Shown: positions 29,184 through 38,276, counted from the stretch's first letter. The stretch: 64,000 bases of DNA from Vibrio sp. FE10 (GCF_030297155.1 NZ_AP028067.1:1488001-1552000); one strand, 5' to 3'. Notes: generated by a model not told the origin, from the sequence alone. Program-made: numbers and translations.

Positions 29184-29222
29184 AAGCTCCAAAGGTATCT
29201 GCCTAATGGGGCTTTTCTTTTT
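29184..29222 (+). terminator. Possible terminator after the serine recombinase
   Basis: AAGCTCC pairs with GGGGCTT (one wobble) across a 23-nt loop, followed by TTCTTTTTTT. Weak stem, good T-run. Confidence 0.4.
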
Positions 29223-29226
29223 TTGC

Positions 29227-29243
29227 AAAAAGGGGAAGTGCTT
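29227..29243 (+). repeat. Direct repeat copy 1 around the SEFIR-resolvase block
   Basis: AAAAAGGGGAAGTGCTT recurs at 30983-31000 with one extra G. The two copies flank the SEFIR gene, the resolvase gene and the res site. Confidence 0.55.
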
Positions 29244-29296
29244 CTGAGATATGCTTATATGCCCTATTACATAGAGCATATTTCGGGGCGGCTTGT

Positions 29297-30064
29297 TTAT
29301 TCAGTTACCCAGCCGAGATTTATTGCTTGCATCTTTGCTTTATTGGTAAGAATGTAAATATCTTTATACCTGCTATTTACAAATTTACTATCTTTGAGCA
29401 GATATTTATCTTTCAATAGTTCAGTAACGTAGACTTCTGTGAAAATTGTAGAGCTACCAAGTTCGTGCTGTATCTCATCGAAGAAAAAGTACTCTTCAGC
29501 TTGGTTGTATCTGGCGATCAAGGATTTAAGTAACGCAGTTTTCTTATCGGTTTGACTCTCGGCTGGTTTTGCTCGAGCAGTTTGATAGGGGTTAGAACCA
29601 AGCTCAGGCTTCTTGTAAAGTGGAGAGCCGTGAATCTCTCGCATTAACTCGTCGATAACGGATTCGAACTCATTATCGTTTGAAAAGTTGTAATAGAGCT
29701 TTGAACCAAGGAAGGTAGGTACTTCATTTGTACCTTGTTGACGAATGATAGGAATGATTTTTGTACTGCCGATACTGGACATTAGTGAAGAGGTAACAAT
29801 CATCTTTTCATAGCCTACGCCACCAGTGCCTTTGTTAGCTTTCTTTACATAGGTTTCTGTGCAGACCATTATTACGCGGTCTACTTCGGCTAATTGAGTT
29901 TCCATAAAGTGAGGTAAGTCAGTACCACCCCCTACACCCCAAGCGTCTATACGAGCATCTATACCTCCATGTACAAGGCGTGTTGCAAGGTCTAGAACCC
30001 ATTGTTTGTGTTCTGCACTGTCATGAGAGTAGGATAGAAAGACTTTTGGTACGACTGCGCTCAT
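29297..30064 (-). CDS. SEFIR/TIR-domain protein, probable defence effector or sensor
   Basis: A 255-residue protein. Residues about 4-140 form a SEFIR/TIR domain: VFLSYSHDSAEHKQWVLDLATRL, then GGIDARIDAW, VIMVCTETYVKKA and GGVGYEKMI, whose Glu is the candidate NADase residue, and IIPIIRQQG. The C-terminal ~90 residues are helical (YNQAEEYFFFDEIQHELG...) and unrecognised. Bacterial TIR-like domains often act in phage defence by NAD+ cleavage or cyclic-nucleotide signalling. The start is ATG 30064 with TTGGAG six bases before it. No partner effector is adjacent; the resolvase lies directly upstream on the same strand. Confidence 0.82.
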   Translation of the reverse strand: MSAVVPKVFLSYSHDSAEHKQWVLDLATRLVHGGIDARIDAWGVGGGTDLPHFMETQLAEVDRVIMVCTETYVKKANKGTGGVGYEKMIVTSSLMSSIGSTKIIPIIRQQGTNEVPTFLGSKLYYNFSNDNEFESVIDELMREIHGSPLYKKPELGSNPYQTARAKPAESQTDKKTALLKSLIARYNQAEEYFFFDEIQHELGSSTIFTEVYVTELLKDKYLLKDSKFVNSRYKDIYILTNKAKMQAINLGWVTE

Positions 30065-30153
30065 TTGTTTCTCCAAATATTTTAATCCATAAGTTATATG
30101 TGGTTTAAATCGAGGATAACAAGGGTAGCTGAAAACTTTATTATAAACAGTTA

Positions 30154-30693
30154 TTAAGCTCTTTGAAGTCTATTAACTGTGGCTGGTGATATCTGTAACT
30201 GTTCTGCTGTTTCTGCTATTGATAGAGTCTTACGCAGCTCTTTGACTTGGTCAGGGGTTGCTTTTGATGGTCGCCCAAACTTTTTTCCTTTAGCTTTAGC
30301 TGCCTCAATTCCTTCCCTTTGACGCTCTTTGATAAGCTCTCTTTCCATCTGAGCAACTGACGCTAGGATTCCCAATACCCCTTTTTGAGCTGCTGACATT
30401 GTAGAACTGAAACTTAACCCTTCTTTGATAAATTCGACTCCTACTTGCTTAGCTGTTAGTTGTTCTACAATCGCTACAGCGTCACCAGCTCCAGAGCGAC
30501 ATACACGGTCTAATGAGTGAATGTAAAGCTTATCATCTTTCCTTAGGTAATTAAGGCACTCAGACCATACAGGGCGGTCTATAGTAGATGCACTGCAATA
30601 CTCTTCAAATACCTTATCTAATTGAATATCTACTAATTGACGATCAGTATTCTGGTCTGTTGTAGATACTCGCTTATAGCCTATCGTTGCCAT
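30154..30693 (-). CDS. Tn3-type resolvase / DNA invertase (small serine recombinase)
   Basis: A 179-residue recombinase. The N-terminal catalytic fold starts IGYKRVSTTDQNTDRQL, with the active Ser in VST. LDRVCRSGAGDA, the E-helix region VAQMERELIKERQREGIEAAKAKGKKFGRP and a C-terminal helix-turn-helix (SIAETAEQLQISPATVNRL) follow. It has normal length and looks intact. A three-dyad res-like site lies directly upstream, so it probably resolves cointegrates and represses itself. No transposase accompanies it. Confidence 0.93.
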   Translation of the reverse strand: MATIGYKRVSTTDQNTDRQLVDIQLDKVFEEYCSASTIDRPVWSECLNYLRKDDKLYIHSLDRVCRSGAGDAVAIVEQLTAKQVGVEFIKEGLSFSSTMSAAQKGVLGILASVAQMERELIKERQREGIEAAKAKGKKFGRPSKATPDQVKELRKTLSIAETAEQLQISPATVNRLQRA

Positions 30694-30698
30694 TGTTC

Positions 30699-30805
30699 TA
30701 TCTCATAAAGTCTTAGGATATAGAAGTTGTACTGTATCAAAAAGACAAAAGCAAGGTTTTGAGATAGGTTGGTGGTGGTATCTTAAAAAGTATACTTTTG
30801 AGATA
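30699..30805. promoter_or_regulatory. res site with three dyads upstream of the resolvase
   Basis: Three imperfect dyads share TATC...GATA ends. Site III is 30699-30720 (TATCTCA / TAGGATA), next to the start codon. Site II is 30735-30766 (TATCAAAA ... TTTTGAGATA). Site I is 30779-30805 (TATCTTAAAAA-GTATAC-TTTTGAGATA), centred on a TA crossover dinucleotide. Lengths of 22, 32 and 27 bp match the classical III-II-I order of Tn3-family res sites. The rest of the gap to 31041 shows no gene. Confidence 0.7.
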
Positions 30806-30982
30806 GATCGGGTTCAGCCTTTCACAATAAAAAGTTTAGGCTTTAGTACATTCATTTTTCAGATGGCGTTTAATGATAAGTATAAGTTTCTTTACTAATT
30901 ATATTTTTATTAAGAAACGTATACATGTTGAATCAACTCGACCGTTAAAGGTATGTAAGTCTGGCCACCAGTGAGCAATCAC

Positions 30983-31000
30983 AAAAAGGGGGAAGTGCTT
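30983..31000 (+). repeat. Direct repeat copy 2 around the SEFIR-resolvase block
   Basis: AAAAAGGGGGAAGTGCTT, partner of 29227-29243. It lies just upstream of the HNH gene. Confidence 0.55.
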
Positions 31001-31041
31001 TTTTACCTTGCTACTTAGCTTGATGTTTGGGAGTTATGTGA

Positions 31042-32157
31042 ATGAAAATTAAGAAGTGCTTGCGCTGTCAGAACGATAAACCGATTCAAGGTAACAAGAA
31101 GATTTGTGATGAATGTAGAAGCAATGAGTGGTTTGGGAGTAAAGCTGAGCGGTGGCTATACAGTCAGGTAGAGCGTGCTGGTATAGAAGTATTACCAGAT
31201 ACTACTGACGAGTTAGAAGAGGTTTTAGAATTACGCAAAGCCTGTCATAAAGCATGTGGTTATAAAAGTGACGGTTTGAATTGGAGTCAAGCATATACGT
31301 ATAAACTTGGTCATCGTTTTCCTGCTAGTAAAGGAGGAAAGTTAGTAGCTGACAATCTGGTAATTATGCCAAGTTGGGTGAATCAGAAGATTGGAGATAA
31401 TCACGGAGAAGGCTTGGAAGCTTTCAAAGTGGAAGGGAAAAATGTTCTTTCATATAGTGACTTTCGGTTATGGACAATGGAAAAGTATGAAATACCAAGA
31501 TTAACTAGTTTTAAAGATACAACCCCGTCCGATTACGAATTTAGTAATAGTGGATTAAGTAGTGCCCGTGTTTTGTCTGATGAATTACAACGATTGAATC
31601 TCATTAAACCAGATCGTTCTAATCTTCTTAGTGAGCATGAAAACGAAGCACTAATTTTTTCTGGTATCTGTAATGGCGAGGAGGCATTTTGGCAACACTA
31701 TGGTAATGGGGTTGTTGAATCCTTGCTCGATGAACGTAAGCGTCAAGACAAGATAATGTCCCAGTATGATATTCCAATGTTAGAGTTTGAACCGAATTGC
31801 GATATGAGCATTTCAGATTATGAATATGCCATTGAAGTAATGGACATGGCGCACGAAAGAGATACTAAAAGTGTTGAATCTGGAAATGGTAGGTTTTTCA
31901 TGTCCTTAGATGGAGGGCACCCTAGCCACTTTGATTGGCGCTCTGGATATGTACGATTAGGGGTAGGGAGTGCAATGCATCGTGCTAGTTTCTATCAATT
32001 GGTTTTGGCAATGATGCATAAGGTGAATATGACTAGACGCGATATCAATTATGGGCTGATAGCTAACTTATTAAGGGGAGAGCTAGTGGAAATGAGAAAA
32101 GAAAAGGAAAGAGGAGAAGAACTTTATTTCGAAAATACTGAGTATATACACAATTAA
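31042..32157 (+). CDS. HNH-like nuclease with zinc finger, phage/island type
   Basis: A 371-residue protein. The N-terminus holds a CxxC...CxxC zinc site (CLRCQNDKPIQGNKKICDEC). The next part (about 75-120) resembles an HNH fold: YKLGHRFPASKGGKLVADNLVIMPSWVNQ, with His then Asn in the expected places. The C-terminal 230 residues have no recognised domain. The ATG follows GGGAGTTATGTGA. Codon use is AT-rich like the rest of the island. It could be a homing-type or defence endonuclease. Confidence 0.65.
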   Translation: MKIKKCLRCQNDKPIQGNKKICDECRSNEWFGSKAERWLYSQVERAGIEVLPDTTDELEEVLELRKACHKACGYKSDGLNWSQAYTYKLGHRFPASKGGKLVADNLVIMPSWVNQKIGDNHGEGLEAFKVEGKNVLSYSDFRLWTMEKYEIPRLTSFKDTTPSDYEFSNSGLSSARVLSDELQRLNLIKPDRSNLLSEHENEALIFSGICNGEEAFWQHYGNGVVESLLDERKRQDKIMSQYDIPMLEFEPNCDMSISDYEYAIEVMDMAHERDTKSVESGNGRFFMSLDGGHPSHFDWRSGYVRLGVGSAMHRASFYQLVLAMMHKVNMTRRDINYGLIANLLRGELVEMRKEKERGEELYFENTEYIHN

Positions 32158-32296
32158 GAGCTAGGAGATAGTGATGATGATAGACCTTTCTAGAAACTCC
32201 CTACCTTACCTATACAAGGGTGTTTGAGGAAATTATCCATTGATTATGGGGGATTGAAATTAAAGGCTCCAAGGGAGCTTTCACTCCCTATTAACA

Positions 32297-32443
32297 CTAA
32301 GCTGGTTCGTTACCATTGCCATTACATCGTTGGCATTCTAGTGGTTCGTAATCGTCTTTCTTTACTATCCAGCTGGTAAGTGGGTTAGCCTTGCCGACCC
32401 CAGTACCTTTACAGGCGGTACATTCTTCAATTTCTTTATCCAT
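32297..32443 (-). CDS. 48-residue double zinc-knuckle peptide (DnaJ-zinc-finger-like)
   Basis: Minus strand, ATG at 32443. It has two cysteine knuckles, CTACKGTGVG near residue 8 and CQRCNGNGN near residue 37, the CxxCxGxG spacing of DnaJ zinc fingers, in 48 residues. This would bind one zinc ion. Similar tiny proteins occur in phages and mobile elements. Its function is unknown. The product is too short for most gene finders. Confidence 0.6.
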   Translation of the reverse strand: MDKEIEECTACKGTGVGKANPLTSWIVKKDDYEPLECQRCNGNGNEPA

Positions 32444-32494
32444 ATATTCACCTTATCTTTGTAAATGAGAAGGCACCGAAGTGCCTTATCCTAG

Positions 32495-32920
32495 TTAAGC
32501 GACCTTAGGAGCGTAATACTTAATTAACTGTTCATGTAGCTCGTTAACGTTAAGTGCTAGCAACTTGGGGGCAATGTGCTTCTGAGCATTTAGAAAGTTG
32601 ATTGCTCGGTTGTGCTTGAGCAGTTCTTCGCCAGCACAGACAACTAAGTATTCTTGGTGCTCTGAATTTGCAGCATCCATTGCTGTATAGGCTAGTTTCT
32701 CGATAGCAGTACCATGTGACTCTTGATACTTAGCGGCAATCTGCACGGTTCCATGAGGTGTATGTAAAACAAAGTGTGCATAGTCATTTTTCTCAGGAAG
32801 TAGGGTGCTAGGGTATCGAACATTGCTTTCAAAGGTGTTTGGCTGACCGGATGAGCTTTGTTTGAATCCTACTTTTTCTAGACAAGTGTTGATGTCGTGT
32901 AAAAGATGTTTTCTAGACAT
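32495..32920 (-). CDS. PD-(D/E)XK-like nuclease-fold protein, possibly inactive
   Basis: A 141-residue protein. VQIAAKYQESHGTAIEKLAYTAMDAANSEHQEYLVVCAGEEL has the pattern of small PD-(D/E)XK proteins, where a hydrophobic strand gives (D/E)xK and QxxGTxxEK follows. The acidic residue before the Lys is Ala here (AAK), so catalysis may be lost or shifted. It sits 9 bases after the 84-aa repeat protein on the same strand, probably in one operon. Confidence 0.6.
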   Translation of the reverse strand: MSRKHLLHDINTCLEKVGFKQSSSGQPNTFESNVRYPSTLLPEKNDYAHFVLHTPHGTVQIAAKYQESHGTAIEKLAYTAMDAANSEHQEYLVVCAGEELLKHNRAINFLNAQKHIAPKLLALNVNELHEQLIKYYAPKVA

Positions 32921-32929
32921 ACATGGCTC

Positions 32930-33178
32930 CTATCGTGACTTGTTAGATTGAGCAAGAACTGACGCAGCTAGAGATTTTGTCTCTTCGCTGTACTTGGGAC
33001 TTTGTAGTGCTTTAGACGCCTTACTTTCCATATCTGCACTTGTTTGCCTAGATGTGGATGATTGAGAAAGAGCCGATCCAGCAAATGCTTTAGCAATAGC
33101 TGAAGAGTTAGGATTATTAAGTGTCTGAGCAGCCAGTGAAGCTACTTCGCTTGAGGTTTGCTTTTTATTTTTGGACAT
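32930..33178 (-). CDS. Small Ser/Ala-rich protein made of two 30-residue repeats
   Basis: An 82-residue protein. Two tandem units have the pattern xxSxAAxxLxxPxxSxxxKxxAxSxLxQS (starting near VASLAAQTLNNP and SKASKALQSPK), joined by SSTSRQTSADME. The ATG at 33178 is chosen because GGAAG is 7 bases before it; the ATG at 33184 is too close. Function unknown. It is paired with the nuclease-fold gene. Confidence 0.65.
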   Translation of the reverse strand: MSKNKKQTSSEVASLAAQTLNNPNSSAIAKAFAGSALSQSSTSRQTSADMESKASKALQSPKYSEETKSLAASVLAQSNKSR

Positions 33179-33184
33179 AATCAT

Positions 33185-33933
33185 GCTTCCATTATTGGTA
33201 AATATTATTTTCAGTTCACCAGTTGGATGCTATGCTAAAGTTCTGAAGTCTAGATGAGCATCCTACTTGGTAGGTAATTGTCTTAAGTGACCCCTGACAA
33301 TCGTTAGGGGTTTTCTTTATCTACTGTCTATCAATTTCTCTCCTTATTAGTATCTGCTGCCTATGATATAAAACACAACATGTAGTGTCTGTTTGTTCTA
33401 AAACAACAAGATAGTGCTATGTCTAATGGTTTTCAAGGCAAAGATTTTTGATGCGCTGTGGATAACTAGCAATTTTTAAATAAACGGTAAGTACTTGCTA
33501 ACTGTAGGGATTAATAGGACTGGGAGTGCTGGGATAATATACAGTGCAAATGGTTTAATTCTGTCCGATTTAAAAAATATATTGCTTGATCTTTGTTCAG
33601 TTTTGAGAGCTTAGAGTAGTGAGCCTGATTTCTTATGAAATTATCGATTTTGGTGCGTTTTAGGTTTTCTAAATGCCAAATAGTAATCTAAGGTGATGGA
33701 GTAATTTAAGGAGGTTAAGCGTACCTATAGAGAGGATTTTTCGGTTAGTTTTACAATGGGAGTAGGCTACTGGTTGAAATGTGTGGGCTTACTAACAACT
33801 ACAACACCGTTTACTTCCAGTACGAGTTCTAGAAGCGGCATTTTTAGATACGATTTCTAATCACCGTTTTTATACAGACGACTTGCATTTGACCTTGCTT
33901 TCATAGCCTTCGCTAGTGTTAGCTTAAAGAATC
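33185..33933. other. Gene-free right arm of the island
   Basis: No convincing gene is seen in about 750 bases of AT-rich DNA. It contains one hairpin at 33290-33311 (ACCCCTGACAATCGTTAGGGG core) followed by TTTTC, an orphan plus-strand terminator-like element. The right attachment site of the island should lie here or in the terminator before hrpA. Confidence 0.5.
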
Positions 33934-33976
33934 AGCCTGATCGCAAAAGGTTTTCCCTTTGTTGTCAGGCTTTTTT
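33934..33976 (+). terminator. Terminator just upstream of hrpA
   Basis: Outer stem AGCCTGA / TCAGGCT, inner AAAAGG / CCCTTT, then TTTTTTG. It closes transcription from the left and may be the original terminator of the MipA-like gene before the island arrived. Confidence 0.65.
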
Positions 33977-34033
33977 GTTTGAGACTTGTGGTACAATCGC
34001 GCGAGTTTAATAAGTACAAGAATAGGACACGCT

Positions 34034-37000
34034 TTGACTTCGTCTCCGGAAAAAGCAGACAACAACAAGAATGCAGCACAGCCAAGTTCTCCACAGAACG
34101 AAGCGAAATCGAATAAGCCTGCATCGAACCGACCTGCTAAGCAATTAAAAGCTAAACAGCCAAAAGCTAATCAATCAAAAGCTAAACCTGCCGATCATTC
34201 AGCAGCAGCCAATACAAAAGCATCTCAAAATAGCCCAGCCTCTCTTCGTAAAGCGCTCAACGAATGTATGATGCGCGATCGCTTCCGTCTGAGTAAGCGA
34301 ATTGCTGGTGCGAGTAGAATTAAAAACGAACAATCTAAGAACGTTGTCTTCGATGAGATAGCGTTAGATATTGCCAAGTCAATGATGACGGCAAATCAGC
34401 GAGCCTCGCACAAACCAACCATCGAATACCCAGAGATTCTCCCTGTTAGCCAAAAGCGCGATGATATTGCGAAAGCCATTTCTGAAAACCAAGTGGTTAT
34501 CGTGGCGGGTGAAACGGGCTCGGGTAAAACCACTCAGTTACCAAAGATTTGTTCTGAGCTTGGCCGTGGCCGCTTTGGCTTAATTGGTCACACTCAGCCT
34601 CGTCGTCTTGCGGCTCGTTCAGTTGCAAATCGTATCGCGGAAGAGATGGAAACACAGCTGGGTGATTTTGTTGGTTATAAGGTTCGTTTTAACGACCAAA
34701 TTTCTGATAACACGCAAATCAAATTGATGACCGACGGTATTCTACTGGCGGAAATTCAGCATGACCGTTTCTTAAGCCAATACGACACCATCATCATCGA
34801 TGAAGCTCACGAACGTAGTCTGAATATTGACTTCATCATGGGTTATTTGAGAGAGCTTCTGCCAAAGCGTCCTGACCTTAAAGTCATCATTACATCGGCG
34901 ACCATCGATCCAGAGCGTTTCTCGAAGCACTTTAACAATGCACCGATCATTGAAGTATCAGGTCGAACGTACCCTGTAGATACCCGTTACCGCCCATTAG
35001 GTGGTGATGAAAGTGATTCAGATCGTGACCAAATCGAAGGCATCTTTGAAGCGGTGGATGAGCTTTGTGATGAAGGGCAAGGCGATATCTTGATCTTCAT
35101 GAACGGTGAGCGTGAAATTCGTGATACTGCCGATTCATTAAGTAAACGTAACCTGCGTGATACTGAGATTGTTCCGCTTTACGCGCGTCTTTCTGCGGGC
35201 GAACAGAACCGAATCTTCCAGTCTCATACTGGTCGACGCATCGTTCTGGCGACCAACGTGGCTGAAACCTCATTAACCGTTCCTGGCATCAAGTATGTAA
35301 TCGACCCGGGTACGGCGCGTATTAGCCGTTACAGCTACCGTACTAAAGTACAACGCCTACCGATTGAGCCTGTATCTCAAGCGAGTGCGAACCAGCGTAA
35401 AGGTCGTTGTGGTCGTGTTGCGGAAGGTATCTGTATTCGTCTGTACTCTGAGGAAGATTTCGAATCACGCCCAGAGTTTACTGACCCTGAAATCCTTCGT
35501 ACTAACCTAGCATCCGTTATCCTTCAGATGACAGCGCTAGGCCTAGGCGACATTCAAGCATTCCCATTTGTTGAAGCGCCAGATAAGCGCAACATTCAAG
35601 ATGGTGTAAGACTGCTTGAAGAGCTTGGTGCGATCGCAACAGCTGAACCCGCTGCAAACAAAAACAAGAATCAAGGCGACGATAAGAAGAAGCTAACGGC
35701 AATTGGTCGCAAGCTCGCTAAGCTGCCGATTGATCCACGTCTAGCGCGTATGGTGATTGAAGCGCCAAGCAACCGCTGTCTGCACGAAGTAATGGTAATT
35801 GCTTCTGCATTGTCGATTCAAGATCCGCGTGAGCGTCCGTCAGACAAGCAACAATCGTCTGACGATAAGCACAAGCGCTTCTTCGACAAAGAGTCTGACT
35901 TCATCACGTTTGTGAACCTATGGGATTACGTTAAGCAGCAACAAAAAGAGTTGTCGAGTAACCAGTTCCGCAAACAGTGTAAGCAAGATTACCTGAACTA
36001 TTTACGTATCCGTGAATGGCAAGATGTGTACTTCCAAATTCACCAAGCAATGCGTGAATTGGATACCAAATTGAATACAGAACCGGGTAGCTACGATGGC
36101 ATTCACATGTCTCTGCTATCAGGCCTGCTTTCGCACATAGGTATGAAAGACCAAGAGAAGAATGAATATCAAGGTGCTCGTAATGCGCGCTTCCATATCT
36201 TCCCTGCGTCTGGCCTATTTAAGAAACAGCCTAAGTGGATCATGTCTGCTGAGCTGGTAGAAACCTCAAAACTTTGGGGGCGTGTTATCGCCAAGATTCA
36301 GCCTGAATGGATTGAACCACTAGCGAAACACCTGATTAAGCGCAGCTACAGCGAACCTCATTGGTCGAAGAAGCAAGCGGCCGTAATGGCACACGAAAAA
36401 GTGATGCTTTACGGAATCCCAATCATCCCGAAACGTTTAGTGAACTACGGAGCGATTGATGCCACCGTCAGTCGTGAGTTGTTCGTGCGCAGCGCATTGG
36501 TTGAAGGTGAGTGGGAAACCAAACACGCCTTCTTCAAACAGAACCGTAAGCTACTGCAAGAAGTCGAAGAGCTAGAACATAAATCGCGTCGTCGTGACAT
36601 CTTGATCGACGATGATGAACTGTTCGACTTCTATGACCAACGTGTTGGCGAAGAAGCGGTTTCAGGCCGTCACTTTGATACATGGTGGAAGAAGACCAGC
36701 CAGAAAACACCAGAGCTGCTTAACTTCGAAAAGTCGATGCTGTTCCGCGGTGATGCAAGCCATGTTACTGATCTGGATTACCCGAACTTCTGGCATCAAA
36801 ACGGTATCAAGTTGAAGCTGAGCTACCAATTTGAGCCGGGCGACGACAACGATGGTGTAACGGTACACATTCCGCTGCCTATCTTGAACCAAATCGACCA
36901 GAACGGTTTTGATTGGCAGATCCCTGGCCTACGTCAGGAACTGGTGATTAGCCTAATCAAGTCACTACCTAAAACGCTACGCCGTAACTTTGTGCCTGCG

Positions 37001-38134
37001 CCAAACTACGCGGATGCGTTCTTGGCTCGTGTGACACCGTTAGAAGCGCCGTTGTTGGATTCTCTTGAGAAAGAGCTGCGCCGTATGACAGGTGTGGAAG
37101 TAGTACGTGATGACTGGAAGTTAGACCAGATACCAGAGCACTTAAAGGTAACATTCCGCGCTGTAGATCATCGCAAGCGTAAGCTGAAAGAACAGAAAGA
37201 TCTGCATGAGCTGAAAGAAAGCCTGAAAGACAAGGTTCAAGAAACGCTTTCTAAAGTGGCAGACGATGACATCGAACAGCAAAACCTGCATACGTGGAGC
37301 TTTGGTGAGTTACCAAAAGTCTACCAACAGAAACGTGGCGGCTACGATGTTAAAGCCTTCCCAGCGCTGGTGGATACTAAAGACAGCGTAGAGATCAAAC
37401 TGTTCGAAACCGAGCAAGAGCAGATCTCGGCAATGAAATCGGGTCAGCGTCGTTTAATCCTGTTGAACGTGCCATCGCCGATCAAATACTTGCACTCGAA
37501 TTTACCGAACAAATCTAAGCTTGGTTTGTACTTCAACCCATACGGACAGGTTCTCGATTTGATCGATGACTGTATCGCTTGTGGTATTGATAAGCTGATT
37601 GAAGAAAAGGGCGGTTTGGTTTGGGAGCCAGAGCAGTTTGAAGCACTGAAAGAACACGTACGTGCAGAGTTGGGCGACAGCGTAGTTGAGATTGCTCAAC
37701 AGGTTGAAACCATCCTAACTACCGCATTCAGCATCAGTAAGAAGCTGAAAGGGCGTGTTGACCTTTCAATGGCATTTGCGCTTTCAGACATCAAAGCTCA
37801 GGTAGAAGGTTTGATTTTTAAGGGGTTTGCCACAGAATGCGGGTGGAAACGTCTGCCGGATATTCTACGCTATATGAAAGCCATTGAGCGTCGTATGGAA
37901 AAACTGCCGATTGACCCGAACAAAGATCGTCTTCATATGATCAAAGTTGAGTCAGTAATGAACGATTACAAAGAGCTGCTTAATAAGATTCCAAAAGGGA
38001 TCGCGGTTCCAGAAAATGTAAAAGAGGTGCGTTGGATGATAGAAGAGCTTCGTGTAAGCTTCTTCGCACAGCAGCTCGGTACGCCTTACCCAGTTTCAGA
38101 TAAGCGTGTTAAAAACGCTATTGATGCTTGCTAA
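34034..38134 (+). CDS. hrpA: ATP-dependent RNA helicase HrpA
   Basis: A DEAH-box RNA helicase of about 1366 residues, near the usual length of ~1300. Helicase motifs are clear: GETGSGKTT, TQPRRLAARSVA, DEAHERSLNIDF, TSATID, and motif VI (NQRKGRCGRVAEG). A helicase-associated and OB-fold region follows, then a long HrpA-specific C-terminus. The N-terminal ~70 residues are Lys/Ala/Ser-rich low complexity. The start is TTG 34034 with AGGA six bases before it; an extended frame to 33986 lacks a ribosome site. HrpA is linked to ribosome and mRNA maintenance. Confidence 0.95.
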   Translation: MTSSPEKADNNKNAAQPSSPQNEAKSNKPASNRPAKQLKAKQPKANQSKAKPADHSAAANTKASQNSPASLRKALNECMMRDRFRLSKRIAGASRIKNEQSKNVVFDEIALDIAKSMMTANQRASHKPTIEYPEILPVSQKRDDIAKAISENQVVIVAGETGSGKTTQLPKICSELGRGRFGLIGHTQPRRLAARSVANRIAEEMETQLGDFVGYKVRFNDQISDNTQIKLMTDGILLAEIQHDRFLSQYDTIIIDEAHERSLNIDFIMGYLRELLPKRPDLKVIITSATIDPERFSKHFNNAPIIEVSGRTYPVDTRYRPLGGDESDSDRDQIEGIFEAVDELCDEGQGDILIFMNGEREIRDTADSLSKRNLRDTEIVPLYARLSAGEQNRIFQSHTGRRIVLATNVAETSLTVPGIKYVIDPGTARISRYSYRTKVQRLPIEPVSQASANQRKGRCGRVAEGICIRLYSEEDFESRPEFTDPEILRTNLASVILQMTALGLGDIQAFPFVEAPDKRNIQDGVRLLEELGAIATAEPAANKNKNQGDDKKKLTAIGRKLAKLPIDPRLARMVIEAPSNRCLHEVMVIASALSIQDPRERPSDKQQSSDDKHKRFFDKESDFITFVNLWDYVKQQQKELSSNQFRKQCKQDYLNYLRIREWQDVYFQIHQAMRELDTKLNTEPGSYDGIHMSLLSGLLSHIGMKDQEKNEYQGARNARFHIFPASGLFKKQPKWIMSAELVETSKLWGRVIAKIQPEWIEPLAKHLIKRSYSEPHWSKKQAAVMAHEKVMLYGIPIIPKRLVNYGAIDATVSRELFVRSALVEGEWETKHAFFKQNRKLLQEVEELEHKSRRRDILIDDDELFDFYDQRVGEEAVSGRHFDTWWKKTSQKTPELLNFEKSMLFRGDASHVTDLDYPNFWHQNGIKLKLSYQFEPGDDNDGVTVHIPLPILNQIDQNGFDWQIPGLRQELVISLIKSLPKTLRRNFVPAPNYADAFLARVTPLEAPLLDSLEKELRRMTGVEVVRDDWKLDQIPEHLKVTFRAVDHRKRKLKEQKDLHELKESLKDKVQETLSKVADDDIEQQNLHTWSFGELPKVYQQKRGGYDVKAFPALVDTKDSVEIKLFETEQEQISAMKSGQRRLILLNVPSPIKYLHSNLPNKSKLGLYFNPYGQVLDLIDDCIACGIDKLIEEKGGLVWEPEQFEALKEHVRAELGDSVVEIAQQVETILTTAFSISKKLKGRVDLSMAFALSDIKAQVEGLIFKGFATECGWKRLPDILRYMKAIERRMEKLPIDPNKDRLHMIKVESVMNDYKELLNKIPKGIAVPENVKEVRWMIEELRVSFFAQQLGTPYPVSDKRVKNAIDAC

Positions 38135-38163
38135 AGGAATAAAGCTAGACGCAATGGCAAGGT

Positions 38164-38193
38164 TTGGGTATAAATCTTGCTTATTGCTATACT
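38164..38193 (+). promoter_or_regulatory. Predicted sigma-70 promoter of the beta-barrel gene
   Basis: TTGGGT, 18 bases, then TATACT preceded by TGC (extended -10). It lies about 85 bases upstream of the ATG at 38277, leaving a moderate 5' leader. Confidence 0.45.
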
Positions 38194-38276
38194 AATTAAA
38201 TAGTTACTACAAAAAGGGCGACTTGGTGGCAATTTATTACCACGCAAGGCCTGCCACTAGGACGAAAAGGTCGAAT

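Noticed and set aside
29163..29357. A 64-codon plus-strand frame after the serine recombinase
   Set aside because: No ribosome site, it contains the recombinase terminator and runs into the 3' end of the SEFIR gene on the other strand.
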